Below, piece by piece: positions 45,361 to 56,757 of a DNA stretch of 64,000 nucleotides (position 1 is the first letter of the stretch; the number at the start of each line of letters is the position of its first letter). This stretch comes from Exophiala sp. HKRS030 (Eukaryota; Ascomycota; Eurotiomycetes; Chaetothyriales; Herpotrichiellaceae). The notes under the pieces were generated by a model that saw only the letters and a program-made list of their open reading frames with translations, did no database searches and was not told the origin of the DNA. The DNA is taken from assembly GCA_023897205.1 (NCBI GenBank), contig JAHWDD010000005.1:1550001-1614000 (forward strand), written 5' to 3'. A program made the translations under genes and the position numbers.

Positions 45361-47295
45361 TCATGTATGAGACAGTAGAAACTCGGGCCCTGGTTCGTCC
45401 TCATCCTCGCTCTCAGATGTATGGCCTCGTACACGCACCTTTGTATCGGTCTGCGATTTAAAGTCTGTATAATCGCCACCGTCACCGTCGCCGCCGCCGC
45501 CACCACCACCACCACCATCATCACCGACTTCGCCTCCAATACCAGTACTTCCCCCAAGCACATCCGCCGCAGACAGGGGACCATTGGCATTTTCAGCTGC
45601 ATTGGAAACAGTTTGGTGCTCTCCGTCTTGGCCCTCCTTTTTGCCCACGCCGCGACCAAACTGGCGCAGTGTGGCTTCGAGGCTGTGATTGCTCTCTTCG
45701 CTTGGACTTTTTGTCGAGTCTCGCGTATCGATATCAAAACCAGGCGTTTTTGCATGGACATTCACATCCGCAACGACGTCCGAGGTCGCCACCTCGCCCA
45801 GCAGTTCCTGGTGCGGGTCGTCCTGGTGTGCTTCGTCCTCGTCTACGAACGCATCTCGGGCATTCTTCCCCCTCGCCCTGCCTCCCAGGTCGCCATTAGT
45901 CAAGCTCAGGCTGCTGTCGTCCAGTGCGTGTCTTGCCTCCTGGAACGCCGCGAGCTCCGCTCCAATAGCACACATCAACAATTTCCAGCCCTCGGTCTCA
46001 GCCTTTGCCGATGCTTCTTGGAGAAAGTCGACTAAAGCATTCATCTTTTCCACAACCGACTCCATTGTGGTATCATCAGTCGGCACAGCGCTTACTTCAC
46101 CATCGTCCTTCACATCCAACGCTAGTCGCGACTGCGTCATACCTTTCGTCCTGCCTCTGACGTCCTTTTCAAACTCTCTAATCCGATGTGCAACGTCGTG
46201 CCACAATCTCCCACCCTCATCCAGCGCTTGCCTCTCCTTTTCAACGCCGGCTCTTCTCGAATTCAACAGATCCAAATCGTTCGTCCACTGGTCCTGGGCC
46301 ATTTGTAGCGTCCGCCGTTCCGGCTTGAAGGCATACATCCCCTGCACATCATCGCCGCCCCGCCCAACCCCTTGCGACACGGGCGGCCGGCGCAAAAAGT
46401 GCCTTGTGTTGTTCTCGTTCAATTTCAAAGCTTCCATGTACGAGCTCAGCTCCGAATCGTGGGAGCTCTCGTGCTCACGCACTTGGTCGAGGAGACGTCT
46501 GTGTCGATTTCTGAGCTCGAGCAACTTCGTCTCCAACTCCGTGATCTCCTGCTCGACCTGTTGTGCTTCGCTACGTAGATCGACCGCGACGGCTCGATCC
46601 TGGATTTGATGGACCTGAGCATCCAAGAGGCGTTTCCGATTGTCCAGGTCCGACGCCTGTTTCAGAGCGTCGTCCCTCGCGACTACTTCGCCGTCGATGA
46701 TTTTCAACTCGTGCTCCTTCAATGCCGCGAATTGGGCCAGCGACCGCGAGAGTCCCCGTCGTGCGTCCTTCAACGTCACTCGTTTCTTCTTTGGCTGCCT
46801 GATTGGTATCGTTCTCGGTTCTTGGTGCAGAGGCACAGTCATCGACGTAACAACCACAGACGGAGTCGGCGTCGGACTGCCGACCGAAGTAGTCGACGAG
46901 TAACCGTTACCTTCCCCGACGCCACCGAGCCCGGCCGCCGCGAGACCTTCGGACTGAGCATCGAGAAGGTCCTGGAGTGTCCGCTCGAGGTTCCGAGCCG
47001 CTCTTTCCACCGGGAGGAAGGGGTCGTTGTGTCGTACGAGGGAGGGCGAGCTCAAGGTCTGCTGCGAAACAACACGGTCGTAATTGGACACGGACGAGGA
47101 GGAACCATTACTACTGCCGCGGCGCCTGTGCGAGGAGGAGGACGTGACGACGGAATCCTGCAGGACGATCGGGCGCGGCGATCGTGACGATGACGAACGA
47201 GGATGTACTGGACTGCCATAATCGTCATCGGCAAAGTGCTTGTAGGTACTCGTGGGAGGGTGTGGGAATATACGCTCGATAAAGGACTTTTGCAT
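45361..47295 (-). CDS. ATG28: Autophagy-related protein 28 (Atg28) homologue
   Basis: One exon, 644 aa. Opens MQKSFIERIFPHPP; then a Ser/Arg-rich region, the conserved block NDPFLPVERAARNLERTLQDLLDAQSEGL, and TVPIRQPKKKRVTLKDARRGL-like sequence (here IPIRQPKKKRVTLKDARRGL). A long coiled coil with many Glu/Arg heptads covers about residues 185-285, followed by further helical stretches. The C-terminal 150 residues are acidic and contain a ten-glycine run. Atg28 of methylotrophic yeasts is a coiled-coil protein for pexophagy that bridges Atg17 and Atg35; filamentous fungi have annotated homologues with the same opening blocks. Coiled-coil assignments by eye are never certain. Converges with CAB4, 286 bp apart. 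Confidence 0.75.
   Translation of the reverse strand: MQKSFIERIFPHPPTSTYKHFADDDYGSPVHPRSSSSRSPRPIVLQDSVVTSSSSHRRRGSSNGSSSSVSNYDRVVSQQTLSSPSLVRHNDPFLPVERAARNLERTLQDLLDAQSEGLAAAGLGGVGEGNGYSSTTSVGSPTPTPSVVVTSMTVPLHQEPRTIPIRQPKKKRVTLKDARRGLSRSLAQFAALKEHELKIIDGEVVARDDALKQASDLDNRKRLLDAQVHQIQDRAVAVDLRSEAQQVEQEITELETKLLELRNRHRRLLDQVREHESSHDSELSSYMEALKLNENNTRHFLRRPPVSQGVGRGGDDVQGMYAFKPERRTLQMAQDQWTNDLDLLNSRRAGVEKERQALDEGGRLWHDVAHRIREFEKDVRGRTKGMTQSRLALDVKDDGEVSAVPTDDTTMESVVEKMNALVDFLQEASAKAETEGWKLLMCAIGAELAAFQEARHALDDSSLSLTNGDLGGRARGKNARDAFVDEDEAHQDDPHQELLGEVATSDVVADVNVHAKTPGFDIDTRDSTKSPSEESNHSLEATLRQFGRGVGKKEGQDGEHQTVSNAAENANGPLSAADVLGGSTGIGGEVGDDGGGGGGGGGDGDGGDYTDFKSQTDTKVRVRGHTSESEDEDEPGPEFLLSHT
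45478..45530 (-). repeat. GGN repeat encoding poly-Gly in ATG28
   Basis: Trinucleotide-rich stretch read on the minus strand as a Gly/Asp run, about 35 residues from the C-terminus. Confidence 0.8.
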
Positions 47296-47721
47296 AGTGC
47301 CTTTTAGCCAGGTTGGCTTGCTTCATACGGAGGAGGAGCAGCGAGTGGTATGGAGAGAGAACTTGCGGCTGTATAACGACAAGACAACAACAACAACAGC
47401 ATCAGCAGTCCCAGGCTACAACATATGGTCCAGCCAATGTCTGTCCACACCTGTCCACGCGATGTGTTTATTAGTTTGTCATGTGTACATTACCTGAAAG
47501 GAGGGAGGGTCGCAGGCATGTGTTCTTCTTGCCATTGGAAATTGTCCGGAGATTATCCGTACAGCCTTGTCAACTCAGCCTTGTACTCCGGACGGGGTAT
47601 TTGCTTAGATACGAGAATGTTGATGCTGTTTTTTCAATTTTTCCATCTAGCATACCGCTTCTATGTCTGAAGGGTTCTCTCTATCAAAAGTACAAACGCA
47701 CTAGATTTCCCTACTACGTCT
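47296..47721. other. ATG28 promoter region
   Basis: 426 bases between the ATG28 start and the Ca2+-ATPase stop, both on the minus strand. One near-match to the recurrent 9-mer (TACTCCGGA, near 47585). Confidence 0.45.
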
Positions 47722-50700
47722 CTAATTTGCCTTGACCTTTCCATTGGCCACGGATCCATTTCCTTCGCTCTTGTGCGCCTCAACCGCTGCCTCGGTGTTG
47801 CTGATAAACATTGCTCTTTCCAATACCTTCAGTGCCTCGTCAATAAATATCACGGGTGCCGAGATCCAAAACACGGCTGACCACTCAGCCAAGTTGAGGG
47901 GCTCAATGGAGAACAAAGCCTGCAAAAATGGTGTGTATAAAATGGCAAAATGAAGTGCCATAGATAGACAAATTGCGTAGATCAGCTTCATATTCTTCCA
48001 CAGGGGCATAGTGAGCAAAGACTCTGAGCTTGAAAGTGCGTTCATGGCGTTGAACATCTCAATGACCACTAGAATTGACAATGATATCGTCGATGCAGTG
48101 CGGTTAGTTATGGCGTTGGGTGCGAAGATGCCACAATCAACATTCGCATAGAGTGGGTTGATAGCCGAGCACTTGTGAAAGTTGCGTAACTGTGCGAAGG
48201 AGATATGGGGGCCCGAGGAATAAAACATAAACCACCACACATATCCGAACACAGTAGCCGCGCCAACATACGTGCCAACAACCATGTATCTGAAAAACAA
48301 CCAGCCACTGACCAAAGGCTCATCGCGTTTGCGTGGAGACCTACGCATCACATCGTGGTCAGCTGGGTTGAAAGAGAGTGCAGTAGCTGGAAGACCATCA
48401 GTCACCAGATTGACCCAAAGTAGCTGTACAGGAATGAGCGCTTCTGGTAGACCCAATGCGGCGGTGAGGAAGATCGAAACCACTTCGCCGATGTTGCTGG
48501 AGATGAGGTACCGGATGAATTGCTGTGTGTTGGAATAGATCGTGCGGCCTTCCTCGATCGCAACTTCGATAGTAGCAAAGTTGTCGTCTGCGAGAACCAT
48601 GTCTGCAGCGAGCTTGGCAACATCGGTACCCGTGCCCATGGCGACACCGATGTCTGATTTTTTGAGGGCTGGTGCATCATTAACACCGTCACCTGTCATG
48701 GCGACGACTTCACCAGCAGCTTGCAGCAGATCGACGAGTTTGGACTTGTGGGTTGGTTCTACTCGGGAGAAGAGGGATGCTGTCTTTGCAGCTTTGAGTT
48801 TCTCAGACTCACTCAGGGAATCAAACTGTCGACCTGTGTAGCTCTTGCCCCTGAGGTCCTCATCGTGTCCAAAAACACCGATCTGTTTACAGATCGTCTC
48901 GGCGGTGTTTTGGTTGTCGCCAGTGATGACGATGACACGAATGCCTGCCTCTCTGCACTTTTGAATGGATGCGGCAACTTCGGGACGTGGAGGATCGAGC
49001 ATGCCAACCAAACCGATCAGCGTCATGTTCTGTTCAAGTTGGGAATATTCGCTGGTGCTCTTGGCACTATGAAGGAGCTTGTTGTCGCCGATGTTGTCGA
49101 TGCTAGCAAGTGCAAGAACGCGGAGACCTTTGCGACCGTAGTCGACTACTTCTTCGGAAATGAGTGAGACGTGTTTCTTGTTCATTGGAGCTTTGCGACC
49201 ATTCGAGCCAAGTAGGACATGCGAGCATCGTTCAAGGATGGACTCGGGGGCACCCTTAACAAGCAGCTTTTGTTGTTGACCACTGCCAACTGAGACAGAC
49301 ATGCTCTTACGGTCACGGGAGAACTCGTAGATGGCCTGCATCGGAAGCTTGCTTTCGTAGTACTTGCTGACAAAGTGCACTCTCTCAGCGCCAGACAGTG
49401 CACTCATGGTGCTGTTTGTAGCCGCATCATCAGTGCCGATCTTCTCAACCAATACACGAAGAGCGCCCTCTGTCGGTTCGCCGATGTTCTGGTATGTATT
49501 GGTCTTTGGATCGTAGGACAAATGAGACTCGTTGCATAGGGCGAGGACTTCCGACATCTGCTTCAGTGTGTCGGAGTCAACTGCTGCGTTCTGTAGTCTC
49601 TTACCGTTCTGAATGAGGTCGCCGATCGGAGCAAAAGTTGTACCCTTCACCTCAATCTCATCAAGGTCGTTACCATTTTCATTGAGGTAGACAACTTTCT
49701 CAACGCTCATCTGATTCGTGGTGAGTGTGCCGGTTTTATCAGAACAGATGACACTGCAGCTTCCCAGAGTCTCGACTGACGGTAGGCTTCGGACAATGGC
49801 GTTCTTTGCGGCCATCTTCCTTGTTCCCAAAGCGAGACAGGTTGTGATGACAACGGCTAGACCTTCTGGAATTGCTGCAACACCCAAAGAGACAGCAATC
49901 TTAAGGTAGTAGATTGCTCCCTTTGCCCAGCTACCGCCATGAGATGGGTCGTTGAAATGTTGAATATTGATAAGCCAGACGAGGATGCAGATCACCGTAA
50001 TCACCTTCGCAAGAGTGTCGCCGAAATCGTTCAGTTTCTCCTTCAGCGGCGTCGGCTCTGATATTTGTGAGGTGATGCTTTCATGGATGTCACCAATTGC
50101 CGTAGAGCTTCCGGTAAGCACAACGACCGCGGAAGCATGTCCAGTGACAACAGTTGTCCCTGAGAAAAGCATATTGATCTGGTCCTGTTTCACAGCCTGT
50201 GCGTCTTTAACCGCCCTGCAGTCTTTGCTCACGCTTTCACTCTCGCCAGTCAAGATGGCTTGGTCAACCGCGAAACTGTTGCTGTGTATGGACACAAGTC
50301 GGCAATCAGCTGGGATGCGATCACCAATGGCCACTGTAACAATATCCCCGGGCACCAGGTCTTCAGCCTTGATCTTTTGGACTTGTCCATCTCGAAGGAC
50401 TTTTGCTTCATTCGCAGAGTATTCCTGGAGGGCGGCGATGGCCTTCTCTGCACTGCTTTCCTGCGTGACACCTACAACAGCATTCAAGATGAGGATTGTC
50501 AAGATCACGACTGGGTCCACAAACGCCGTCCAGTCGTCCGACTCTTCGAACAGGGCAAGTACGAATGAAATCGCAGCAGAACCAAGTAGGATCAAGACCA
50601 GTTGGTCCTTGAATTGTTCGAGGACGAGTTGCCACAAAGGCGTGGGAGGATCTTCTGGTAAGGCTGTGTACTTTGTTAGCCTGCGCCCCTTGACTGGAAA

Positions 50701-50833
50701 GAGATCAACACCTACAATTGCTCCCATAGCGTTTTCGCGCCTCTACCACTTGATGTGAAGAGAGGCCCTTGGATTCAGCGACGTTGAAGTGCTTCAACAC
50801 CTCAGACGTGGTGCGGACATAGGCCTGTTCCAT
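47722..50833 (-). CDS. SERCA-type Ca2+-transporting P-type ATPase (P2A)
   Basis: Model: complement(join(47722..50663, 50716..50833)), 1019 aa. Pumps cytosolic Ca2+ into the ER or another endomembrane store. The first exon gives [20 protein letters not shown]; a 52-nt intron joins RYGSN to [23 protein letters not shown]. Landmarks are actuator-domain [24 protein letters not shown] in M4, phosphorylation site [11 protein letters not shown] (Asp near residue 347), [21 protein letters not shown], and M6 [20 protein letters not shown] with the Ca2+-binding Asn/Asp. Ten membrane helices, as in the family. The first-exon sequence is not continuous with the long frame, so models starting at the internal MGAIVGV are wrong; that start lies in the intron. 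Confidence 0.96.
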
Positions 50834-51292
50834 TGTTGCAAAAAAAAGATGATTGTACTTGAGAAGGAAAGACTGGTTGACAACAGAATATTTAGACCAG
50901 GTTCACAGCCATCCAGCCAGTATCCATGCAACCCAGAGACACCTGTCTATCGTCCTGACAATGCGAGATCTAATAAATCTACTCGTACATTAATAAAAAG
51001 AGTGACTTGTAGTGACGCCCCACGTGTTGCAGACTGGACACCGTGGACTTTACTCCGTAGTTTTTGATCGAAAATTCCAGACGCCGACTGGCGCGCGCAG
51101 CCAAGGGAAGTGGCTGGTGCTTTGAAATCCCGTCATGAATCCTACGGATATTAATCCTTCAGGACAGATCGTCGCAACCTTCATTTCTATTGAGGACCTT
51201 TGCCTTGGAAGTCTGCAGGGCTAGATGACTGCTTGTACAAATTGAATTCGCCAATTCGAATACACCGTTATTGAAGATCTCCTTCTCAGTAC
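50834..51292. other. Promoter region of the Ca2+-ATPase gene
   Basis: 459 bases; one exact TACTCCGTA at 51051-51059, about 220 bases upstream of the start codon. Confidence 0.5.
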
Positions 51293-53050
51293 CTACCCGA
51301 CCAAAGAAGCCGCAAGCATGATGAGTCCACCAAGTCCATCCATACCAGAGCACCACTCTTCCCAGTTTGCATTGCTCCTAGATAACATGCCGATGTGATT
51401 GGACTTGTGCAGCATCGCCGCCTCATTGATGGAACAGTTCAGGTCTTGACCGACTCGAATCAGATCCCCTTTTGTTGTCAACCCAAAGGCAATGTTAATC
51501 CCTGGTTCTTGCTCGCTTTCTGTCTTCCACACCAACTCATCACCTGCTTCCCAGAGTTGCTTCCTTGCCGGCAATGGTGCGATGAGAAGGTCGCCTTCTA
51601 GTTCACACATTGCTGCAGGTTCGAAGTACACAAGTATATTAATGACTTGATACACCACGCATAATCTGATCCATTAGCATTCGTGTAGGTGAGCAGCCTG
51701 GGAACCTACCTCCGTGCGGATTCCTCAAAGATCCAGTCCTTCCAGCTCTGCGCCAAATCATAGTTGTGCGTCATCGACTGCTTCTGATATACCTCGCTGA
51801 TGTGATTGAGGTGCTTAGATGTTGCCTTCACATCGCCATCAAAATCAAAGAAAGCTGAATAGTGAACGAAGCAGTCGAAAGACTTACTATGACTGTAGTA
51901 ACCAGAATGAAGTCGATGTTATTGTGATCAGTCTCGCCTTCCTCTAGCCTCAAAAGAAGGTAAATTAGTTGGGCTTGCAGAGCACCAAGTGCTTGCCACT
52001 GATTGTACTTTGAATGCTGCCATCACCGTCAGTTCCTGGAGGTCTTTGCCTTGGAATTCCTGGACTCGATAAACCCACCTCATCACAAAATCGTTCACAC
52101 TCGAGGCTTACATTCTTCCAGAACAACTCACGGCTGCCTTTGACCCCTGCACTGATCATATGGACCAGACTCATGCAATTATTCAGAGCCTTCAGATCAT
52201 CACTACCGGTTGTAGAAGAAACTGTGCCTGGATGTATAAAGGGCGGAAGAGAACCATGACGCATCATCATCAACGGATACGATTTGAGAATGTGAAGAAT
52301 CAGGCCGGCCGTCCTTTGTGTCGCGACTTTCCTTTTGGGTCGATGAACAAGCAATCGGACAGAGTAAGATGGAGCAGAAGGTATCGATGGATGCGGTGAA
52401 ATCAAATATTGTTGTATTTGACTTGAGCAATCGTTCAGAACTCCCGGCTGGTGAAAGAGCCAGGATGTTGACGATGCTGGACTCGAGTATTGGAAAGTAT
52501 TGTCGTTCTTCGGTAAGCTCAGAAAGTTGAAATCGATACTTGTATCATCCCAAGGGAGAGATTGAGTTCCCAGGCTGGCGAATTCTGAGTCTTCGAAGTT
52601 TGACGCATTATCAAAAATCATCTCCCTGCCGTTGCTCCCTGGTTGATGGCCATGATAATGGAGAGGTTGAGACTCTAAGAGGGAAGTAGACTTGCGTTGA
52701 CGGGTTGGAGCATCAACATGGTTTTGTTTTGTTGCGCCAGCATCTCTGGAGGTGGTTGCTGGGTAATGACAATCGGTGGCTTTAAGACTGCACCTTGAGC
52801 ATTGCGGTCGTTTGGTGTCGCACCGCGCCTTGGCTTTTATACACGAGGAACAAGATCGAGATCGTATATTGTTAATATTGTTTCGAGACCGACAATAATA
52901 TCGGTGCCTCTTCAGAGTCGCCTCTAAAGTTACCCTGATCAGCATGTCATGTGCATCTTGAGGGACGTGATGGGAGTATGACTTACCCCTGTCGAATGGT
53001 TTGTTGCATTGCTCGCACCGCAGAACGGTCTCTACATCTGCTCGATACAT
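51293..53050 (-). CDS. C2HC-finger plus Zn2Cys6 transcription factor, five exons
   Basis: Model: complement(join(51293..51665, 51710..51825, 51888..51998, 52079..52923, 52987..53050)), 502 aa. Splicing the first intron (63 nt) produces a finger RCEQCNKPFDREATLKRHRYYC, directly followed by the Zn2Cys6 cluster SCSSCIKAKARCDTKRPQCSRCSLKATDC. The rest matches a large fungal regulator family: LILHILKSYPLMMMRHGSLPPFIHP, FWKNVSLECERFCDE joined by splicing to WQALGALQAQLIYLLLRLEEGETDHNNIDF, SWKDWIFEESARR, LCVVYQVINILVYFEPAAMCEL and NWEEWCSGMDGLGGLIMLAASLVG. One intron is only 44 nt. Nuclear regulator, target unknown; such genes are often next to secondary-metabolism or detoxification genes. Divergent from the dehydrogenase at 53506, a natural candidate target. 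Confidence 0.87.
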
Positions 53051-53505
53051 CTCAAAATAGGTCACAATAGGTTAATTGGAAGCGTATAGTCGATACAAAA
53101 ATGTAGGATACTATTTTGTTGCTCTGTGCTCGCATTTGTCAGCGCAACCATGCATGTGGCTCTCTGACGGAGCGGGACATTTTGTACCGGAGAAGGAATG
53201 CCCAAAGCATTTCTTGTTAGCAGTACTGTGCTGTTCATAGAAAGGAACATTTTGTAGCTACAAAACTATTTTACTTGCATACGATTGATCAGCATCATTG
53301 TCACATACCTTGATGCAAAACCCGTCGATCGGTGTGCGACGCAACAAACATCGAAATGGCAATTTGCACTCTTCTACCGCAGCAGGGGAGGTGCCCATGT
53401 CGAGAACTCATGCATGTATAAAACCGACCGCTGGCCACTCGAAAACATGGCTTTTTCCACTCGGAATCAATATCATCCAATACAGCAAGACTTCTAACAC
53501 TCACA
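53051..53505. other. Divergent promoter, regulator and dehydrogenase
   Basis: 455 bases between two oppositely directed start codons. No other gene. Confidence 0.55.
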
Positions 53506-54617
53506 ATGGCTGCTCCTTTCCCATCTCCAACTTCAAAGTGGCACTCGGACACATACCCGTCTTTGTCTCCTACACGCCCGGAGCTTTCAGCTAAAGGAAA
53601 GACCGTGTTAATCACAGGGGGCGGCACTGGGTAAGTTTAGTCAACCTCCACCACAGATGACTGGCTATTGGTGTTGCTGTCAGACGTGCCAGGACCCTAT
53701 TCAAGGCGGACGACTCCCTCTTTTTGCTCTTGCGTGTCGGCCAGACGGATGTTTATAATTACTGACACCTTTGTAGCATTGGTGCCGAGACTGCTCGTTA
53801 CTTTGCGGCAGCCGGGGCGCCGAGAATCGCCATCCTTGGTAGAAGAAAGCAACCCCTTCTCGAGACCAAGGCCGATATCGAGGATCGGTTCTCGGGCGTT
53901 GAGGTGTTCATCGCCCCTACCGATGTCACCAGCAAGAGTGAAGTTGACGCTGCATTCAAGAGCTTTATCGGAGAAGGAGAATTGAATGTTCTGGTCCATG
54001 GCGCGGCAAACGTTGGTCCTCTTGATGGTACTGACGCAGTCGAGGCTGGCGCATTCTTAGAGAGCATCCAACTTAACCTTCGGGGGTCATTGTTCGTTGC
54101 GCAGGCTTTCCTTCGCCATGCATCTAAAGATGCAGTAGCAATTGAGGTCAACTCATCTGCAGCACATGTGAACTTCGTCCCCAAGTTTGCTGCGTATAGC
54201 GTTGCAAAGCTGGCTCAATATCGACTCTGGGATACAGTGGCCTTTGCAAATCCGGAAATGAGCGTTTTTCATGTTCAGCCGGGCGTCGTAGATACCGACA
54301 TGAATAAATCTGCCGGAGGCGTTCAAGCCACTGGAATCGAAGATCAAGGCGAGTCAACTGACAATCTGCATCTTACATATGACAAGACTGACACTAGTCT
54401 AGTGGCTTTACCAGCCAGCTTTCACGTTTGGCTGGCGAGTCCAGAAGCACGTTTCTTGAAGGGCAAGTTTTTGTGGTCAAACTGGGACGTTGATGAGCTC
54501 AAGTCGCGGGAGGAACAAATTGCAACAAGCACTCAGTTCAACATTGATCTTGTAGGTTGGCCATTCGGCGAGTCCGCTTACAAGTTTCAGACCACCAGCA
54601 AGCTTTGGACGGAGTAA
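53506..54617 (+). CDS. Short-chain dehydrogenase/reductase
   Basis: Model: join(53506..53630, 53777..54348, 54403..54617), 303 aa; if the second intron is kept, 321 aa. Classical Rossmann SDR: TGGGTGIG cofactor loop (38-44, built across the first splice), AANVG, NSS (167-169) and the catalytic YSVAK (Tyr182, Lys186), then PGVVDTDM. The end, PASFHVWLASPEARFLKGKFLWSNWDVDELK, is characteristic of a fungal SDR group with NAD(P)-dependent oxidoreductase annotation and no known substrate. No Arg at the start of the second strand-turn is clear enough to choose NADP or NAD. The second intron would be of the GC-AG class; see the findings. Probably cytosolic. Confidence 0.86.
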
Positions 54618-55612
54618 ATTGTAGGCCGAGTGGATGGCTGAATCCATGAAATTCGAAGCTAGAATTATATCTAGAGGGAGAAGCCATAGTGGAAAATATG
54701 AAAAACTGTGTTTGTTTACCTATCTGTAGTACAGAACGATGCTCTTGAGGTGATTCCGAGCCTTGTCTAGTAGCGACGGAAAAGGCGTCAACCAGTTGCG
54801 GAGGCTCAATTGGGCCTTGCGAAATAAAACGTCACCGGGATACGTGGCTTCTCTTTAGGTGGCACGTGAAAGTCAGCAATGCCAACGTGCCACAGGCGAG
54901 TGTTGATTACCGCAAAGGGAATAAAAGTGGTAGTCAATGGCAACTCCGGGTAAAGAGTGTACGTGGCTGTGTACCTTGTTGTGCGAGGTTCCGGCTCTGA
55001 TTGGAAGTCCTTGCTCGCTGTACCTTGGGTAGGCATTCAGGCATGGTTTGCTTGGGCGGTCGAAGAGGAATGGACTTGGAGCAAGGGAGTCTGAAACTGA
55101 TGAGGCATCCACTGGACCAGATAGTCAAAAATTTAGGGTCATAATGCCACTTACCACTCAGGGCCCTTCTAGGCGCCGCATTGGTACGGTCGTGAAACGT
55201 CAGGCCAAAGTACAACAACTGCAATCTTTGAGTGGTACAGGACGTTGGGTCAGAGTGGCAGAAGGGCCAACGTGTGGAGGATTGTTAGGCTTGACAAGTC
55301 AGAGAAATAGATTGTACAATAGGGTGTTTGTGTGTGTGTGAGAGAGAGAGAGCCAAAGTGAGGCACTTGAATCTGGGCTAGTCTGGATTCTACTTGCAAG
55401 CAGCTGCGCTTCCCTCTAAGCCCCATTCAATCGTGCACTCAATCACTCACTCACTTACAGTTCCAACTGCATCCATTTCCATTTCCATCACCAGACAAAG
55501 TCAACTCCTCCTTCAATTTCCATCCCACAAACCATTCCAACACCAATCCTATCTCAATTCTCGTCTTCATCCCATCTCTCATTCCTTGCTCAACGATTCC
55601 GTCACCTGCACA
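54618..55612. other. Intergenic, 1.0 kb, 14-3-3 promoter and leader
   Basis: No gene. GT and GA repeats near 55330-55351. The last 190 bases before the 14-3-3 start are nearly free of G (C/A/T-rich), as in leaders of abundant fungal mRNAs. Confidence 0.5.
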
Positions 55613-56757
55613 ATGGCCACTGATGTGAGTATCTCTGCCTGCTACCTCCGAGCTGGAGCCTCAGCTGCTTTCGTCCAACCTTACTATTAAATTCCTCATT
55701 GATAAGACACCATGCTGACTTGGTTGCGATTTATAGCGTGAAAGGTATATGAGAATTCCTCCAACCCGCCCTCACATCCTTTCTAACAATACATCAGTAA
55801 AACATTTCTCGCGCGGCTCTGCGAGCAGGCCGAACGCTACGATGAGATGGTTTCGTACATGAAAGAGGTTGCAAACGTGGGTTTACATGGAGAATTGCAT
55901 CAAGGTTTCCCATATCTGACATGACTTAGATGGGCGGCGAGCTCTCTGTTGACGAACGAAATCTCCTTTCCGTTGCCTACAAGAACGTGGTCGGAACCCG
56001 ACGTGCTTCCTGGCGCATCATCTCCTCCATCGAACAGAAGGAGGAATCCAAGGGCTCAGAGAAGCACGTCGGTATCATCCGTGAGTATCGTCAAAAGATC
56101 GAGACCGAACTCGAGAAAGTCTGCCAAGATGTCCTCGATGTTCTGGACAAGGCTCTCATTCCAAAGGCCGAATCTGGAGAGTCCAAGGTCTTCTACCACA
56201 AGATGTAGGTTTTTGACAGAAACGCCATTGGAATATGTCTAACGGACGACAACAGGAAGGGAGACTATCATCGATACCTCGCTGAGTTCGCCTCTGGTGA
56301 AAAACGCAAGGTTGCTGCCACCGCCGCCCACGAGGCTTACAAGGTATGCTTGTCGTGCTCCGCGCAAGGACAAAACCCCATCTAACCTTGTAACTAGAAT
56401 GCCACCGATGTCGCACAAACTGAGCTCACTCCAACACATCCCATCCGTCTTGGCCTCGCGCTCAACTTCAGTGTCTTCTACTATGAGATTTTGAATTCTC
56501 CTGACCGCGCTTGCCATCTCGCCAAACAAGCTTTCGACGATGCCATTGCCGAGCTTGACTCGCTCTCTGAGGAGTCGTACCGCGACAGCACCCTCATCAT
56601 GCAATTGCTCCGAGACAACCTGACATTGTGGACATCATCTGACGGTGGTGAAGGCGAGGCCGGCCCAGCGGGTGAGGCGTCCAAAGAAGAGAAGCCTGCG
56701 GAAGCTGCTCCACCAGCTGAAGGTGCTGAGAAGACAGAGGCTGCCCCTGCTTCTTAG
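55613..56757 (+). CDS. 14-3-3 protein, six exons including an 8-nt microexon
   Basis: Model: join(55613..55624, 55737..55744, 55798..55876, 55930..56204, 56256..56343, 56398..56757), 273 aa. Phosphoserine/threonine-binding dimeric adaptor of the cytosol. Sequence MATD + RES + [18 protein letters not shown] continues into the highly conserved [90 protein letters not shown] and [15 protein letters not shown]. Arg/Arg/Tyr of the phosphopeptide pocket are present. The C-terminal tail is Glu/Ala/Pro-rich. The short first (12 nt) and second (8 nt) coding exons are needed to reach an ATG. It resembles the second fungal 14-3-3 rather than ArtA, by its RESKTF opening. Confidence 0.94.

Noticed and set aside
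45689..46609. 306-aa open frame antisense to ATG28
   Set aside because: Ser/Cys/Leu-rich shadow of the coiled-coil coding strand, without recognisable motifs.
54624..54690. tRNA-like A-box (GGCCGAGTGG) near the dehydrogenase 3' end
   Set aside because: No matching T-arm or acceptor stem could be paired.
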